A stretch of 64,000 nt of DNA from Actinernus sp. WN-2022 (GCA_030867875.1 JAOWCC010000930.1:434001-498000); one strand, 5' to 3'; positions 1 through 9,366 are shown, counted from the stretch's first letter. The notes: generated by a model not told the origin, from the letters alone. Made by a program: numbers and translations.

Positions 1-1
1 C

Positions 2-361
2 GATATTTTGAAGATAGAAGTAGATGTCAACGGGATTCCCAACAGATTCTTTCCAAGCGGTATGCTTCCCCCAGATTTCTGGGAGGCTGCAAAAGGCTGG
101 TTTGCTACATCCAATACTTCCATGACTCCAACAAAGTTTTACAACAATAGGTTCGCTATTCTAGTCGATTGTCGCACGGCAAAGGATTCCACAGTTCATG
201 GTGGAATGGCACAAATGGCACAAACTGGCGGTGGAAAAGATATCGACATTCGCATACATAGAACTGCAGGAGGAAGTGGAAACGTGAACATGCACATCTA
301 TGTTCTCGCAGATGCTCAGCTTATGATATTGAACGGATCTTTACGTAGTATAACATACTGA
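2..361 (+). CDS. C-terminal part of a capsid-like protein (partial, runs off left edge)
   Basis: The reading frame is already open at base 2 and stops at 359-361, so only about the last 119 codons are visible. The segment has the character of the C-terminal half of a double jelly-roll major capsid protein from Polinton-like viruses: alternating hydrophobic strands (FYNNRFAILVDCR near the middle, MHIYVLADAQLMIL near the end) and a Gly/Ser-rich turn. It directly precedes a packaging ATPase, with the stop and the next start overlapping as TGATG, which is the neighbour expected for a capsid gene. The apparent TTG start at position 8 is only the first permitted codon after the window edge. The capsid assignment is inference from pattern and context. 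A penton or another virion protein cannot be excluded. Confidence 0.5.
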   Translation, partial: DILKIEVDVNGIPNRFFPSGMLPPDFWEAAKGWFATSNTSMTPTKFYNNRFAILVDCRTAKDSTVHGGMAQMAQTGGGKDIDIRIHRTAGGSGNVNMHIYVLADAQLMILNGSLRSITY

Positions 362-1044
362 TGGATTCTCTCGTAGAGCATGTTCCGTTCAACGCACTCA
401 TAGTTGGTCCAACGAATTGTGGGAAGACTGCGTTTCTCATAGAACAACTTCGTGGATCATTTCGTGGTAAGTTCGATTACATAGTACTGATTTGTCCTAC
501 ATTTGCCCACAATAAAACCTATCGTGGATTTGCAAATCGAGATCCTCGTTTCTTCGTCATGTCACCACCGCAGGATGCCATCGATGCTACGTTAAATATT
601 TGCGCAACATTTTGGTCAGGTACCAATACTCTATTGATTCTCGATGATTGCGCCGCATCGAAGGACGTCAAGAAACGAACTGACAAGCTAGTAGACTTAG
701 CATTTTCTGCACGACATATAGGGCTTTCTATTTGGGTGCTGTCCCAACAATTAACGAGCACATGTAAACCCTTCCGCGAAAACGTAGCTATCGTAGTAGC
801 ATTTCATACAGCATCGGCCGTAGATGGTAAAAGGATATTTGAGGATTATGGAGGCTCGCAAGAATGTAAAGAGTTACGAACGATACTTGGATCTCATAAG
901 TTCGCTCGCATGTGCTTCTGTCTACGCCATCCTTTCGAGATAGTCTTAGAGCTACCAGCACCTATAACATATCACGGTGGGCACCAGTTCTATATTTTAA
1001 AAGGTTTTCAATGCAGACGATTGAATTTTGGTAGAAGGATGTAG
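361..1044 (+). CDS. Packaging ATPase (A32/FtsK-HerA type), tail replaced by transposon sequence
   Basis: P-loop ATPase of the kind that pumps DNA into capsids in Polintons, adintoviruses and nucleocytoplasmic DNA viruses. The Walker A motif GPTNCGKT lies at about residues 16-23 and the Walker B motif LLILDD at about residues 97-102. A later LTSTCKPFREN stretch resembles the post-Walker B segment of A32-like ATPases. The ATG at 361 overlaps the upstream capsid-like stop, a compact virus-style arrangement. Only codons up to about position 972 belong to the original gene. From 973 the frame runs into a transposon (CACG terminus, TSD TAT at 970-972) that supplies roughly the last 23 residues and the stop. 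The transposon lies immediately before the next gene, where the ATPase would be expected to end anyway, so the loss is only a few terminal residues. The catalytic core is intact. Confidence 0.85.
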   Translation: MDSLVEHVPFNALIVGPTNCGKTAFLIEQLRGSFRGKFDYIVLICPTFAHNKTYRGFANRDPRFFVMSPPQDAIDATLNICATFWSGTNTLLILDDCAASKDVKKRTDKLVDLAFSARHIGLSIWVLSQQLTSTCKPFRENVAIVVAFHTASAVDGKRIFEDYGGSQECKELRTILGSHKFARMCFCLRHPFEIVLELPAPITYHGGHQFYILKGFQCRRLNFGRRM

Positions 1045-3008
1045 AATCGCAAAAGGAATATAACCTGATTTTTTAAGCTATGTTACTACCATCGTGACGT
1101 CACAATGACGTCATTTATCCATTTGTAATACGTTTCTTGCAACTGTTCATTATCTCTAACAACGAAATGTCGTATATTGTTAAAATCTACTCGTGATGAG
1201 AATGAAGGAATCGAAAACCCGATGTCGATTGGTTAAGGAAATCAAAAGTTATGAAAGTTTGAATTTTGTCCTTTTTCCCGCCAAAATTTGGCGGGAAATA
1301 AACACCACAAAAGCATTTATAAAAACATCGCTTCATTCAATTTTTAGAGTTGTAAATATTGTTGCATGACATTTTGTCCAATCATAAAACACGTTGGTGG
1401 CTAAAATCGTATGTTTTTTGAATTTTGATTTTTTTGTCATATTTTCAGCAACGTCATTATGACGTCATACTTTTTTATACATGCCCTTAGAAAAAAATCC
1501 TTTGAGTGATTTTCGAGTTTTAGTGATGAAATGCGCTAGTCTGGCACTCAAAACCCACATTATTTTCTTTTCTTGATTTTTTAACAATAGGCACACGTCG
1601 GGCATAAAGTACGCCAAAATCGGCATCAGTGAGCGTGGACAAATAATTAAAATTAACACCATTTCTTTACTTATAGTCTCAATTTGAAGAAATGTTGGTG
1701 ACTTGTTAACAAAATGAAACTACATATTTTAGGTGTTTTATGTTAGTATGATGACGTTGTTGTGACGTCATAAGTGATGCCTCCTTTTTTGGTAAAATTC
1801 CCCCTTTAATAGATGTTACAAACAGACTACACCATCAAAGGGCCTTCATGACACACATTCCTTTGGCGAAAATTTGAACGTTCTATGACTATTATAGCAA
1901 AAGTTATAGAGGAATGACTGTTGCTATGACGTCATATTTAGTGACGTCAGGTGTCATACCTAAATAAGGCTGCCTATTGTTAAAAAAATAAAATAAAAAG
2001 AAAATAATGTGGGTTTTGAGTGCCAGACTAGCGCATTTCATCACTAAAACTCAAAGGATTTTTTTCTAAGGGCATGTATAAAAAAGTATGACGTCATAAT
2101 GACGTTGCCGAAAATATGACTTCAATTTTAAGCCGGTTATGGACAAAAAATCAAAATTCAAAAAACATACGATTTTAGACACCAACGTGTTTTATGATTG
2201 GACAAAATGTCATGCAACAATATTTACAACTCTAAAAATTGAATGAAGCGATGTTTTCATAAATGCTTTTGTGCTGTTTATTTCGTGCCAAATTTTGGCG
2301 GGAAAATGGACAAAATTCAAACTTTCATAACTTTTGATTTCCTTAACCAATCGACATCGGGTTTTCGATTCCTTCATTCTCATCACGAGTAGATTTTAAC
2401 AATATACGACATTTCGTTTTTAGAGATAATGAACAGTTGCAAGAAACGTATTACAAATGGATAAATGACGTCATTGTGACGTCACGATGGTAGTAACAAA
2501 GCTTAAAAAATAAGGTTATATTCCTTTTGCGATTCTACATCCTTCTACCAAAATTCAATCGTCTGCATTGAAAACCTTTTAAAATATAGAACTGATGCCG
2601 TTTTTATGGTCGTTTGTGCCCACCGTGGCAGCCTTATTTAGGTATGACACCTGACGTCACTAAATATGACGTCATAGCAACAGTCATTCCTCTATAACGT
2701 TTGCTATAATAGTCGTAGAACGTTCAAATTTGCGCCAAAGGAATGTGTGTCATGAAGGCCCTTTGATGGTGTAGTCTGTTTGTAACATCTATTAAAGGGG
2801 GAATTTTACCAAAAAAGGAGGCATCACTTATGACGTCACAACAACGTCATCATACTAACATAAAACACCTTTAAATATGTAGTTTCATTTTGTTAACAAG
2901 TCACCAACATTTCTTCAAATTGAGACTATAAGTAAAGAAATGGTTTTAATTTTAATTATTTGTCCACGCTCACTGATGCCGATTTTGACGTACTTTATGC
3001 CCGACGTG
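973..3008. mobile_element. CACG-ended non-autonomous transposon (outer copy, interrupted by its own family)
   Basis: The left end CACGGTGGGCAC (973) and the right end, whose reverse complement begins CACGTCGGGCATAAAG (3008), form imperfect terminal inverted repeats. A perfect 3-bp duplication TAT flanks them (970-972 and 3009-3011). The outer copy consists of 973-1593 plus 2631-3008, about 1.0 kb once the nested copy at 1594-2627 is discounted. It has no long ORF. Several TGACGTCA/GTGACGTCA palindromes occur in conserved pairs. CAC-starting ends, a 3-bp TSD and repeated subterminal motifs resemble EnSpm/CACTA elements, but that classification is inference. Near its left end this copy lacks 21 bp present in the nested copy (compare 973-995 with the reverse complement of 2585-2627). 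Confidence 0.85.
1594..2627. mobile_element. CACG-ended transposon, inverted copy nested inside the outer copy
   Basis: This is a complete 1034-bp element in the opposite orientation to its host copy. Its left end CACGTCGGGCATAAAG (1594) matches the right end of the outer copy. Its right end GTGCCCACCGTG (2616-2627) matches the left end. A 3-bp duplication GCA flanks it (1591-1593 and 2628-2630). The interior is a near-identical reverse complement of 973-1593 and 2631-3008, which produces the striking A-B-A'-B' inverted pattern across 973-3008. TGACGTCA-type sites lie near 1763, 1927, 1941, 2088, 2465 and 2477. No protein-coding ORF is supported. Confidence 0.85.
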
Positions 3009-3012
3009 TATT

Positions 3013-3561
3013 ATGGCTGATAAAGAAATACTCGAGATATTCAGCGAGGACGTAACAGGCCCACCACCAACCAACCTAGACGTTACATCAGACAATCGCG
3101 AATCACTTTCGATCTTAGCTGCAACAGGCGTAACGAAAGAATACCTAGGTAAGAACTTCTCCCTAGGAGACATCTCTAGACTTCCTGAGAAAGAAGTAGA
3201 TAAGTTGTATAGGAGGTACCAGGCCGTTCTAGCTCAGCAAATAACGAAAGGCTTAGTCGATGGCGTGATGCGTCTAGCTACCCGCCTAGTTGCCTACCTA
3301 GTACCAATAGATTCAAAAGAAGCCCTGATCAAGGATCTACAAGAAGACCATCTAGTCCGCAACGAGATCAGTGCTGCGACTGACCTACTATCGCTTAAAG
3401 CAGGTCGCTTTGTAGCGCTAGCTAGCGTCCTATTTCACGTATCTGGCCACGTAGTCATTCCTGGTACACCTATTGAACCTTCGCTAGTACCTACTATACC
3501 GAATCGAGATGGAAGAAGCGGACCAGATAACTGCGAATCCTCCGACGACTGCACCAACTAA
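3013..3561 (+). CDS. Unrecognised Polinton-encoded protein, 182 aa
   Basis: I do not recognise this protein family. The ATG at 3013 comes four bases after the transposon's right end, and the original compact layout suggests it overlapped the ATPase stop. The first half is acidic and mixed (IFSEDVTGPPPTNLDV). The centre (residues about 55-110) is predicted helical and amphipathic (DKLYRRYQAVLAQQITKGLVDGVM). A hydrophobic stretch, RFVALASVLFHVSGHVVIPG, lies near residues 136-155. Its end overlaps the next gene by 53 bases in another frame. Position between the ATPase and small membrane proteins suggests a virion or assembly role, which is inference. Intactness over 182 codons with overlapping neighbours argues that it is a real gene. 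Confidence 0.7.
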   Translation: MADKEILEIFSEDVTGPPPTNLDVTSDNRESLSILAATGVTKEYLGKNFSLGDISRLPEKEVDKLYRRYQAVLAQQITKGLVDGVMRLATRLVAYLVPIDSKEALIKDLQEDHLVRNEISAATDLLSLKAGRFVALASVLFHVSGHVVIPGTPIEPSLVPTIPNRDGRSGPDNCESSDDCTN

Positions 3562-3856
3562 GGTAAAAGACCCAAAGCGCGTTGCAGCCGGAAAGGCACT
3601 AGCGTTAAGCAACAAACTTGCTAGAGAAGCTCAGAAGAGAGAGTTGACGCGCAAAAGCGAATCATGCAAAGAAATCGACGTAGAGAAAGGTCGGTTCGAA
3701 AACCTGGCTATCCTCGCAGTCATCGGTACAGGCGCTGCATTGGTTGGCACGTACTATACATACAAAAAGTATGTAGATGACAATAAGCGTGTTGCTGCCG
3801 TTAGCACGATACGACCTGCAGCTCCGGTAAAGACTACGGTACCAGACATGGAGTAA
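3509..3856 (+). CDS. Small single-pass membrane protein of the Polinton, 115 aa
   Basis: The N-terminal half is strongly basic and Ala/Lys-rich (PTKVKDPKRVAAGKALALSNKLAREAQKREL). It is followed by a hydrophobic segment at about residues 72-90 (ILAVIGTGAALVGTYYTYKK) and a short polar tail. The ATG at 3509 lies inside the end of the preceding gene and is read in a different frame, typical of tight viral packing. No family is recognised. A basic N-terminus plus one membrane segment would suit a minor virion or membrane-associated DNA-binding protein, but no motif proves it. Confidence 0.6.
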   Translation: MEEADQITANPPTTAPTKVKDPKRVAAGKALALSNKLAREAQKRELTRKSESCKEIDVEKGRFENLAILAVIGTGAALVGTYYTYKKYVDDNKRVAAVSTIRPAAPVKTTVPDME

Positions 3857-3892
3857 CACTTAAAGACTAGAGACCATACTATATATGTCGAG

Positions 3893-4102
3893 ATGGATAA
3901 AGAATTGATGAAGACGGCAACCGATGCATCTATAATTGTAGGACTTGCTACTGGTATTGGGTGGATCGTAAAAAAGACTACCAAGGAATCTATGCTTAGT
4001 GATCCTTCTTCTTCCCTAGTAAATTACGTAAAGTGGACTGTCGTGATAGTTGGTAGCTTATACGCGAAACAATATCTTGAGAAACAAAATATCGTACCGT
4101 AA
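3893..4102 (+). CDS. Very small hydrophobic protein of the Polinton, 69 aa
   Basis: Two hydrophobic stretches are visible: SIIVGLATGIGWIV (about residues 13-27) and VKWTVVIVGSLYA (about residues 46-59), separated by a polar Lys/Ser loop. The stop codon TAA at 4100-4102 shares its last A with the ATG of the next gene, so the pair is probably co-transcribed. The family is not recognised. It could be a two-pass membrane or viroporin-like virion protein. That role is a guess from size and hydropathy only. Confidence 0.55.
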   Translation: MDKELMKTATDASIIVGLATGIGWIVKKTTKESMLSDPSSSLVNYVKWTVVIVGSLYAKQYLEKQNIVP

Positions 4103-4527
4103 TGGCGGCAGCAATTGCTATGACAGTTTTCGGAGCTGTTTTGAATGCGACGGCATTTACTGGTGGTGGTATACTAGCTAGAATGATTGGAAAGGGTGAT
4201 ATAGATACAGAACGAGAGAGACACGATAGGGCTATCGAAAGACAAGAATCTGAAATGACAGCATATAGAATTGAACGTCAAAGATTATACGACTTTGCAC
4301 AAAATCAGGAAGGTCTTGAACGCGACGCATACAACGTTCAAAGAGATACCAACAAAGCCTTCGTGCAATCCGATAAGTTACGTAAGGCGCTTAAACGGCT
4401 CGAAGGAATGAAAGAACCCCGCTTATCTGACTACTATCGACCCTCAAACAATCAGAAGACTGGTGAGTTGCTCTACGTTGGTGGTGGAATGCTAGGCGCT
4501 GGATATGCTATTAGTAGATGGCTATAG
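4102..4527 (+). CDS. Coiled-coil protein with hydrophobic ends, Polinton-encoded, 141 aa
   Basis: The start overlaps the preceding stop by one base (TAATG). The N-terminus is hydrophobic and small-residue rich (AMTVFGAVLNATAFTGGGIL). The centre, about residues 35-110, is highly charged and helical (TERERHDRAIERQESEM and similar) and looks like a coiled coil. The C-terminus is again hydrophobic and Gly-rich (GGGMLGAGYAISRWL). This layout resembles elongated minor capsid or internal membrane proteins of double jelly-roll viruses, but I recognise no family. It ends just before an 11-bp minisatellite. Confidence 0.6.
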   Translation: MAAAIAMTVFGAVLNATAFTGGGILARMIGKGDIDTERERHDRAIERQESEMTAYRIERQRLYDFAQNQEGLERDAYNVQRDTNKAFVQSDKLRKALKRLEGMKEPRLSDYYRPSNNQKTGELLYVGGGMLGAGYAISRWL

Positions 4528-4533
4528 CTATTG

Positions 4534-4708
4534 CCACTACTACTAGGTTACTACTAGGCTACTACTAGGCTACTACTAGGTTACTACTAGGCTACTACTA
4601 GGCTACTACTAGGCTACGACTAGATACTACTAGGCTACTACTAGGTTACTACTAGGTTGCTACTAGGCTACTACTAGGCTACTACTAGATACTACTAGGT
4701 CACTACTA
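4534..4708. repeat. 11-bp minisatellite (consensus CTACTACTAGG)
   Basis: About fifteen imperfect tandem copies of an 11-bp unit vary mainly at one base (c or t) and include ACTAGATACTA variants. Every copy contains TAG, so the array closes reading frames on the plus strand. It lies between the virion gene block and the integrase, followed by an A-rich and then a T-rich tract (4718-4795). Confidence 0.9.
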
Positions 4709-4818
4709 AAAAATACGATAAAAAAAGAAAGAAAAAAAAAGGAATAAGGACTGGTTGGATGGGTTCTTATTCTTTTTTTTTTTTTCATCTGTTGAAGGTT
4801 AGAATACATAGATATAGG

Positions 4819-5856
4819 ATGGATGCTAAACTTGCGAATATCTTCTATGGTCCTATGGGCTATTGGAAAGGTCACGCTGCAATTGACAAGCTATCGGTAG
4901 CAGCGAAAGTATCAGAGGACGTAGCTAGGAGTTGGTTGGAAAAGCAATCTATATGGCAAATATATCTACCACCACCAAAACGCATTCCACGACCACATTG
5001 GACTGTATCGAAACCAAATGAAGTCCACCAAGCTGATTTGATATTCTTACCACACGATCGACCTGGGCGTGGACGAAAGCTATACAAGTACGCTTTAGTA
5101 GTAATCGATGTAGCTTCTCGATACAAAGAAGCCGAACCTTTAGCATCTAAAGATAGTGGTGAAGGTGCTGCTGCATTCGAACGAATCTATAAACGTAGTC
5201 CACTCGAATGGCCAAAGACGTTGCAAGTAGACCCTGGTAGAGAATTCATGGGGCGTATGTCTGAAACGCTAGAACTACATGGTACGAAAGTTCAACGAGG
5301 CGAGGCTGGTAATCATAGAGCGCAAGGCTTCGTCGAACGAGCGAATAGAACATTAGCTGAGAGATTGTTTGGATATCAATATGCACAAGAGATGGTACTT
5401 ACTTCGGAAGGATCGGATGCGCGTAGTAGAGAATGGGTAGTTCGTTTACCAATGGTTATCAAAGCCCTGAACAGTGAGGTGACTCGACTTACAGGAAAAG
5501 AGCCTTCGAATTCTGTAGTGACGCAACAAGTAGATCTAAAAACTCCTACATATTCGCGCACTGTTGGATTGAGAGAAGAGCGCCTACCATTCGACGTTCT
5601 AGTTGGATATCTCTACGCACCAGGAGAATTGGAAGGGGGTGAAAAACGTAGAGCTACTGATCCCGTGTGGAGTTTACAGATATATGTTATTTCGCGAAGT
5701 GTAGTATCTTCGGGACAGCCTGTGCTGTACTACCTCGCGAAGCAAGAAGGGGAGAAGGGCGCACCCAAACGTGGATTCGTTCGTGAAGAGCTACAAGTCG
5801 TTCCACCAGATACGGAACTGCCCCCAAAAGGAATTCTGTTCGTACCCAGACGCTAG
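4819..5856 (+). CDS. Polinton-type retroviral-like integrase (DDE)
   Basis: DNA-joining enzyme that would insert the element into host chromosomes. The catalytic acids of the rve fold are visible: D in HQADLIFLP, D in LQVDPGREFMG, and E in QGFVERANRTLAERL. The C-terminal part contains the conserved PVLYYL and KRGFVREELQVV block typical of Polinton integrases. I prefer ATG 4819 (MDAKLANIFYG) over ATG 4759, because the extra 20 residues are encoded by a T-rich low-complexity tract. An N-terminal helical segment (KVSEDVARSWLEKQ) precedes the core. The frame is open throughout. The stop at 5854-5856 overlaps the end of the minus-strand polymerase, so the two genes are convergent. Confidence 0.9.
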   Translation: MDAKLANIFYGPMGYWKGHAAIDKLSVAAKVSEDVARSWLEKQSIWQIYLPPPKRIPRPHWTVSKPNEVHQADLIFLPHDRPGRGRKLYKYALVVIDVASRYKEAEPLASKDSGEGAAAFERIYKRSPLEWPKTLQVDPGREFMGRMSETLELHGTKVQRGEAGNHRAQGFVERANRTLAERLFGYQYAQEMVLTSEGSDARSREWVVRLPMVIKALNSEVTRLTGKEPSNSVVTQQVDLKTPTYSRTVGLREERLPFDVLVGYLYAPGELEGGEKRRATDPVWSLQIYVISRSVVSSGQPVLYYLAKQEGEKGAPKRGFVREELQVVPPDTELPPKGILFVPRR

Positions 5857-8324
5857 ACAGCGTACTCTATAGGCTCGGTGTGGATACCATCGGGCAGAAC
5901 GTATCTTTTATCGTAGTAAGCTAAAAGCCCAAGTTTCTGCTGTTCATAAGTTGCCATACCTTCTGGCAGTAGACGGAAGCCTCGGTTTTCCGCCATGTCG
6001 ATACTACCCTGGAGCGCTGCTTCGAATCGATCCCACGAGATGTCGTTGTGCCTCTTCGACATTCCTTTGGTCGAGCATTTCCTGCTACCACCCGTGTCGA
6101 CGTAGTAGGCTTTCGAGCATAGGGCAATGGCGCGCTGTCCTTCGAATTCTAGCTTGAAGAGTCCTGGGGTACGACTGCTCCACTTGTTCCAAGCTAACCA
6201 TTCCTTCCTATTGGCTGCGAAATCCTCACGTAGCTCGAGTCTTACAACTTCGTCGATGCTGTTGCCAGAGATGGCAATGTACGCGCTGTCCGTGTCCATC
6301 TGTATGTATTCGAAATCCTTGCGATCGACGTACTTATCAAGGAAGTCGTAATAAAACTCGAGCATACAAAGCTTGGCGAGTTGGTATACAGCGATACCCA
6401 CTTGGAAAGGTCGCTTGATGCGAACCTGATTCTTACTACTCTCGAGTTCGTATGCCTCGCCAACCTCTTCCAGGTCTTCGAACCAAACACTTCGCAAGGC
6501 TTTGTCCACAACCTTCTCGTCTTTGGTATAGGCGACATTAGTTTGGCGTCCCAAGTCTTCGATCAACTTTCCATAGGCGCTGTTTCCAAGTAACCTGAAT
6601 ACATCTGCCAGCAAAGCTTTACTCTTATCCACGTCTCCCGTGCGTCGCGCCTCGGTGACTTGGTCCACGAACCATTCGAAGGGCTTCCCAGGTTCGTAGT
6701 CTATCGTATGATACATGGCAGTCAGGACTGCGCCGTGGTCGAGGTACCAAAGTAGGAGAGGAGCGTAGAGTAGCAACCTCTTTCCAGAAAGACTTCCAAC
6801 TAGCTTCTTTTCCTCGCTTCGCTTTTTACCTGTCCTTGCGAGGTAGGCTATCATTTCTGGAGGGATTGCTTCCTTGGGGATTCCCGATTATAGAAGAAGG
6901 GGGGCATCTCCTCGAACTTCTTCCACAACGCTCTAGGGATCTCGATGTCGACCTCAGCGTACCCAAACCATGAGCCGCCTTGTAGCCATTGGGTAAGCTC
7001 TTCGGCTGCTAGTCCTGGCTCGTCGTAGTGAACAACCTTTTCTTTTCCACAAGGCATTTCGAGGGCCATGGTGGAAAGGTACAGGGCGTTGGCATCGTAA
7101 CCAAGAACTTTGCGACACTCCTTGGTTCCACCCTGATGACTACGAATCTTAGTCACTCCCGCTTCGTGTCGTCTGGTGAACATTATGCTTGGTCCTCCTA
7201 CGACAGCGCTTTTCAGCATGTGGTAGACTTCCTCACCTGGAGCGTACATCTCGGCTCCCCGTTCTACACTACCTCGAAGCAGAAACTGTAGCGAGACTCC
7301 TGGGATGGACACTGCGTCTTTCAGCATGTCTACTCCCTTCTCGTGGTAGAAATCTCGCATCTTTTCGAGTGCCTCTGGGAATGGGACTACGTGTAGGTTG
7401 TTGTAGTACCGCAACCAGTCTGCGAAGGTCTTCATTCCTTTGTCGCGAAAGGTGCGCTTGCAGGCTTCGAACTCTGACCTAGATAGTAGGTGTTGACCTT
7501 TCAACTTCGAACCCCACTCTCGATAATCTGGTAATCCAACGTGATCCAACTTGTCGGGAGAGTCGAACCACTCGTATGGGAAGAAACTCTTTTGCGACTC
7601 ACATCCATAGGCAGTGATCCAACGTTCGTAGGAAGTTCCAGGACCAAGGTAGTTCATCACATCGAGGAAACGGAAATCGGGAGTCAAGAGAAACATAGTG
7701 GTGTTGGCGTTCTTTGCCACCCGGACCTTCTTACAGGTGTCGGCAATGGTTCCTACGAAGTGCTCCCTGATCAGGTTGAGATCGTACCTGCCAGAGTTGA
7801 ATCCCAATACGGGAACTTGGCTGATCCATTCGTCGATCTACGCTTGTTGTCCCTTTGGTAGGGTGTCGAAGGAGAATTTGGGCGTATCGAGCCGGTACCA
7901 TCTTGCCATGGCTACTCGGATTGTCTGTGCTCTTTGCTGGAGTTCTTCGACGAAGGCAGCTATGAGTTCCTTCGGATCGCGTCGACAGATATGGGTTGGT
8001 ATTCGGTCGTACGTGTCCGCTATGGAAACGGATACTGGGACGTGGACGTTTTCGATGGTCAATCGGTCCGTTGGTTGTCGGCCTTTTGTTCTATCGAGGT
8101 AGGCTTCGAAGTCGTACACTATGGCGTGTGGGTAGGCAGTTTGCTTTGGCATGGGAACCGGTTCGTTTGTCTTCTTTGTAGAGCAGCCCCAAGCCTCCAC
8201 CACTACGTAACCTGCCTCGCGTAGACTCTCCGTTCTTTCGCAGGTCTTGCGATAGAGCCTCCTTTCCCTAGGGAAGCATTCCGGGCAGCCATGGAAATAG
8301 CATCCATGAAATTGGAAGATGGTT
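5853..8324 (-). pseudogene. Protein-primed family B DNA polymerase, C-terminal two thirds (broken)
   Basis: Minus-strand coding. In order are a Cys/His motif FHGCYFHGCPECF (near 8270-8310), an exonuclease I motif (VYDFEAYL), exonuclease II (GFNSGRYDLN), motif A (GYDANALYL), motif B (LLGNSAYGKL) and motif C (MDTDSAYI). This is the signature of Polinton/Maverick PolB (DNA_pol_B_2). Breaks: an in-frame TAG at 7838-7840 between the two exonuclease motifs, and a frameshift around 6855-6895 just downstream of motif A. The upstream edge at 8324 is a transposon junction (8325-9366), beyond which the N-terminal part continues in the matching frame. Motif residues are preserved, so decay appears recent. 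Convergent with the integrase. Confidence 0.88.
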
Positions 8325-9366
8325 CACGCCTGGCATAAGTTACCTCAAAATCGATCACTAAAAGCGAGCCAAAAATATATAAACCAGCACATCTTGTTTA
8401 ATTCGCTGTCAAATTTAACGAAATTTTCGTATGTTAATATTAAAATGAAATAACGTTTTTAGGATCAAACACGTTTGTATATTGACGTTGGTGTGACGTC
8501 ATAACGAACGACTCCTTTTAAGGTCAAATTCTGCGTTACCTATATGTTTGAAATAAAGCATGTTATCACAACAACATAAATATGGGTTTTCGATTGCCGC
8601 AATTTTAAGGTCTCTACGATAAATATTTGCTGAGTTATTAAGAACTGAAGTTCCTGTGACGTCACATTTTCTGACGTCATGGGTCTGACATCAGTCATGC
8701 TTTCTAAATTGAATAAACATAAAAAAGCCCATATTGCGGCTATTCAGTGTACAGTAAGTACAGTTTCTCTTTAAAACCCGAAAAATACTTGAATAGTTAT
8801 TTTTAAAAGACGTTTTCAAAAGTATATGACGTCATAATGACGTTTCCTCATTTTCACTGGGAATTTTAAAGTATTTCCTATCAAAAATCGAAAATTCTAA
8901 AAACATACGGTTGTGGGTACCGATTTACTCTTTTGATTGCTAGATTGTCGTAAACAAATATTGTAAACTCTAAAAGATGAATGAAGAAGTTATTTTGTAA
9001 ATGGTTTTGTATTGAATATTTCCCGCCAAATTTTGGCGGGAAAATTGCCAAAATTCAAATTTTAATAACTTTTCTCCCTCTTAACCAATCGAACTCGGGT
9101 TTTCGGTTTCTTTGTTGTCGACATGATGGGAAATCGAAAATATAAAATGTACTGCTGTTCAAGGTAATTGAAAACATCGAGAAACCTATTATAAATGGAT
9201 ACATGACGTAACTGTGACGTCATCAAGATGTCTACGGTAGATCAAATCATCGGATTTTGTTTACGTCGTCGGTCTTCATCATCTCACAAAAAATCAATCT
9301 TCTATGTTGGAAACTTTTGAAAATATAGCAAAGTGATAGATTTTGAAGACATTTGTGCCAAGCGTG
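8325..9366. mobile_element. CACG-ended non-autonomous transposon inserted in the polymerase gene
   Basis: The left end CACGCCTGGCATAAG and the right end, whose reverse complement begins CACGCTTGGCACAA, are flanked by a 3-bp duplication GTT (8322-8324 and 9367-9369). It is 1042 bp long. It is collinear with the copy at 1594-2627 but clearly diverged. Six TGACGTCA-type sites sit in the same places (near 8492, 8656, 8671, 8826, 9204 and 9216), and the block TTTCCCGCCAAATTTTGGCG is also shared. The conserved polymerase coding resumes on each side exactly at the duplicated GTT, which independently confirms the element's borders. Confidence 0.88.

Noticed and set aside
1465..1662. 65-codon minus-strand ORF in the transposon
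   Set aside because: It crosses a transposon junction (1591-1594), so it is a chance fusion.
973..3008. Polinton terminal inverted repeats meeting head to head
   Set aside because: Ends, orientation and two separate 3-bp TSDs fit a self-nested transposon better, and the third copy in the polymerase confirms the unit.
5951..8224. Many plus-strand and alternate-frame ORFs of 60-130 codons in the polymerase region
   Set aside because: They are shadows of the minus-strand polymerase, whose conserved motifs define the true frame.
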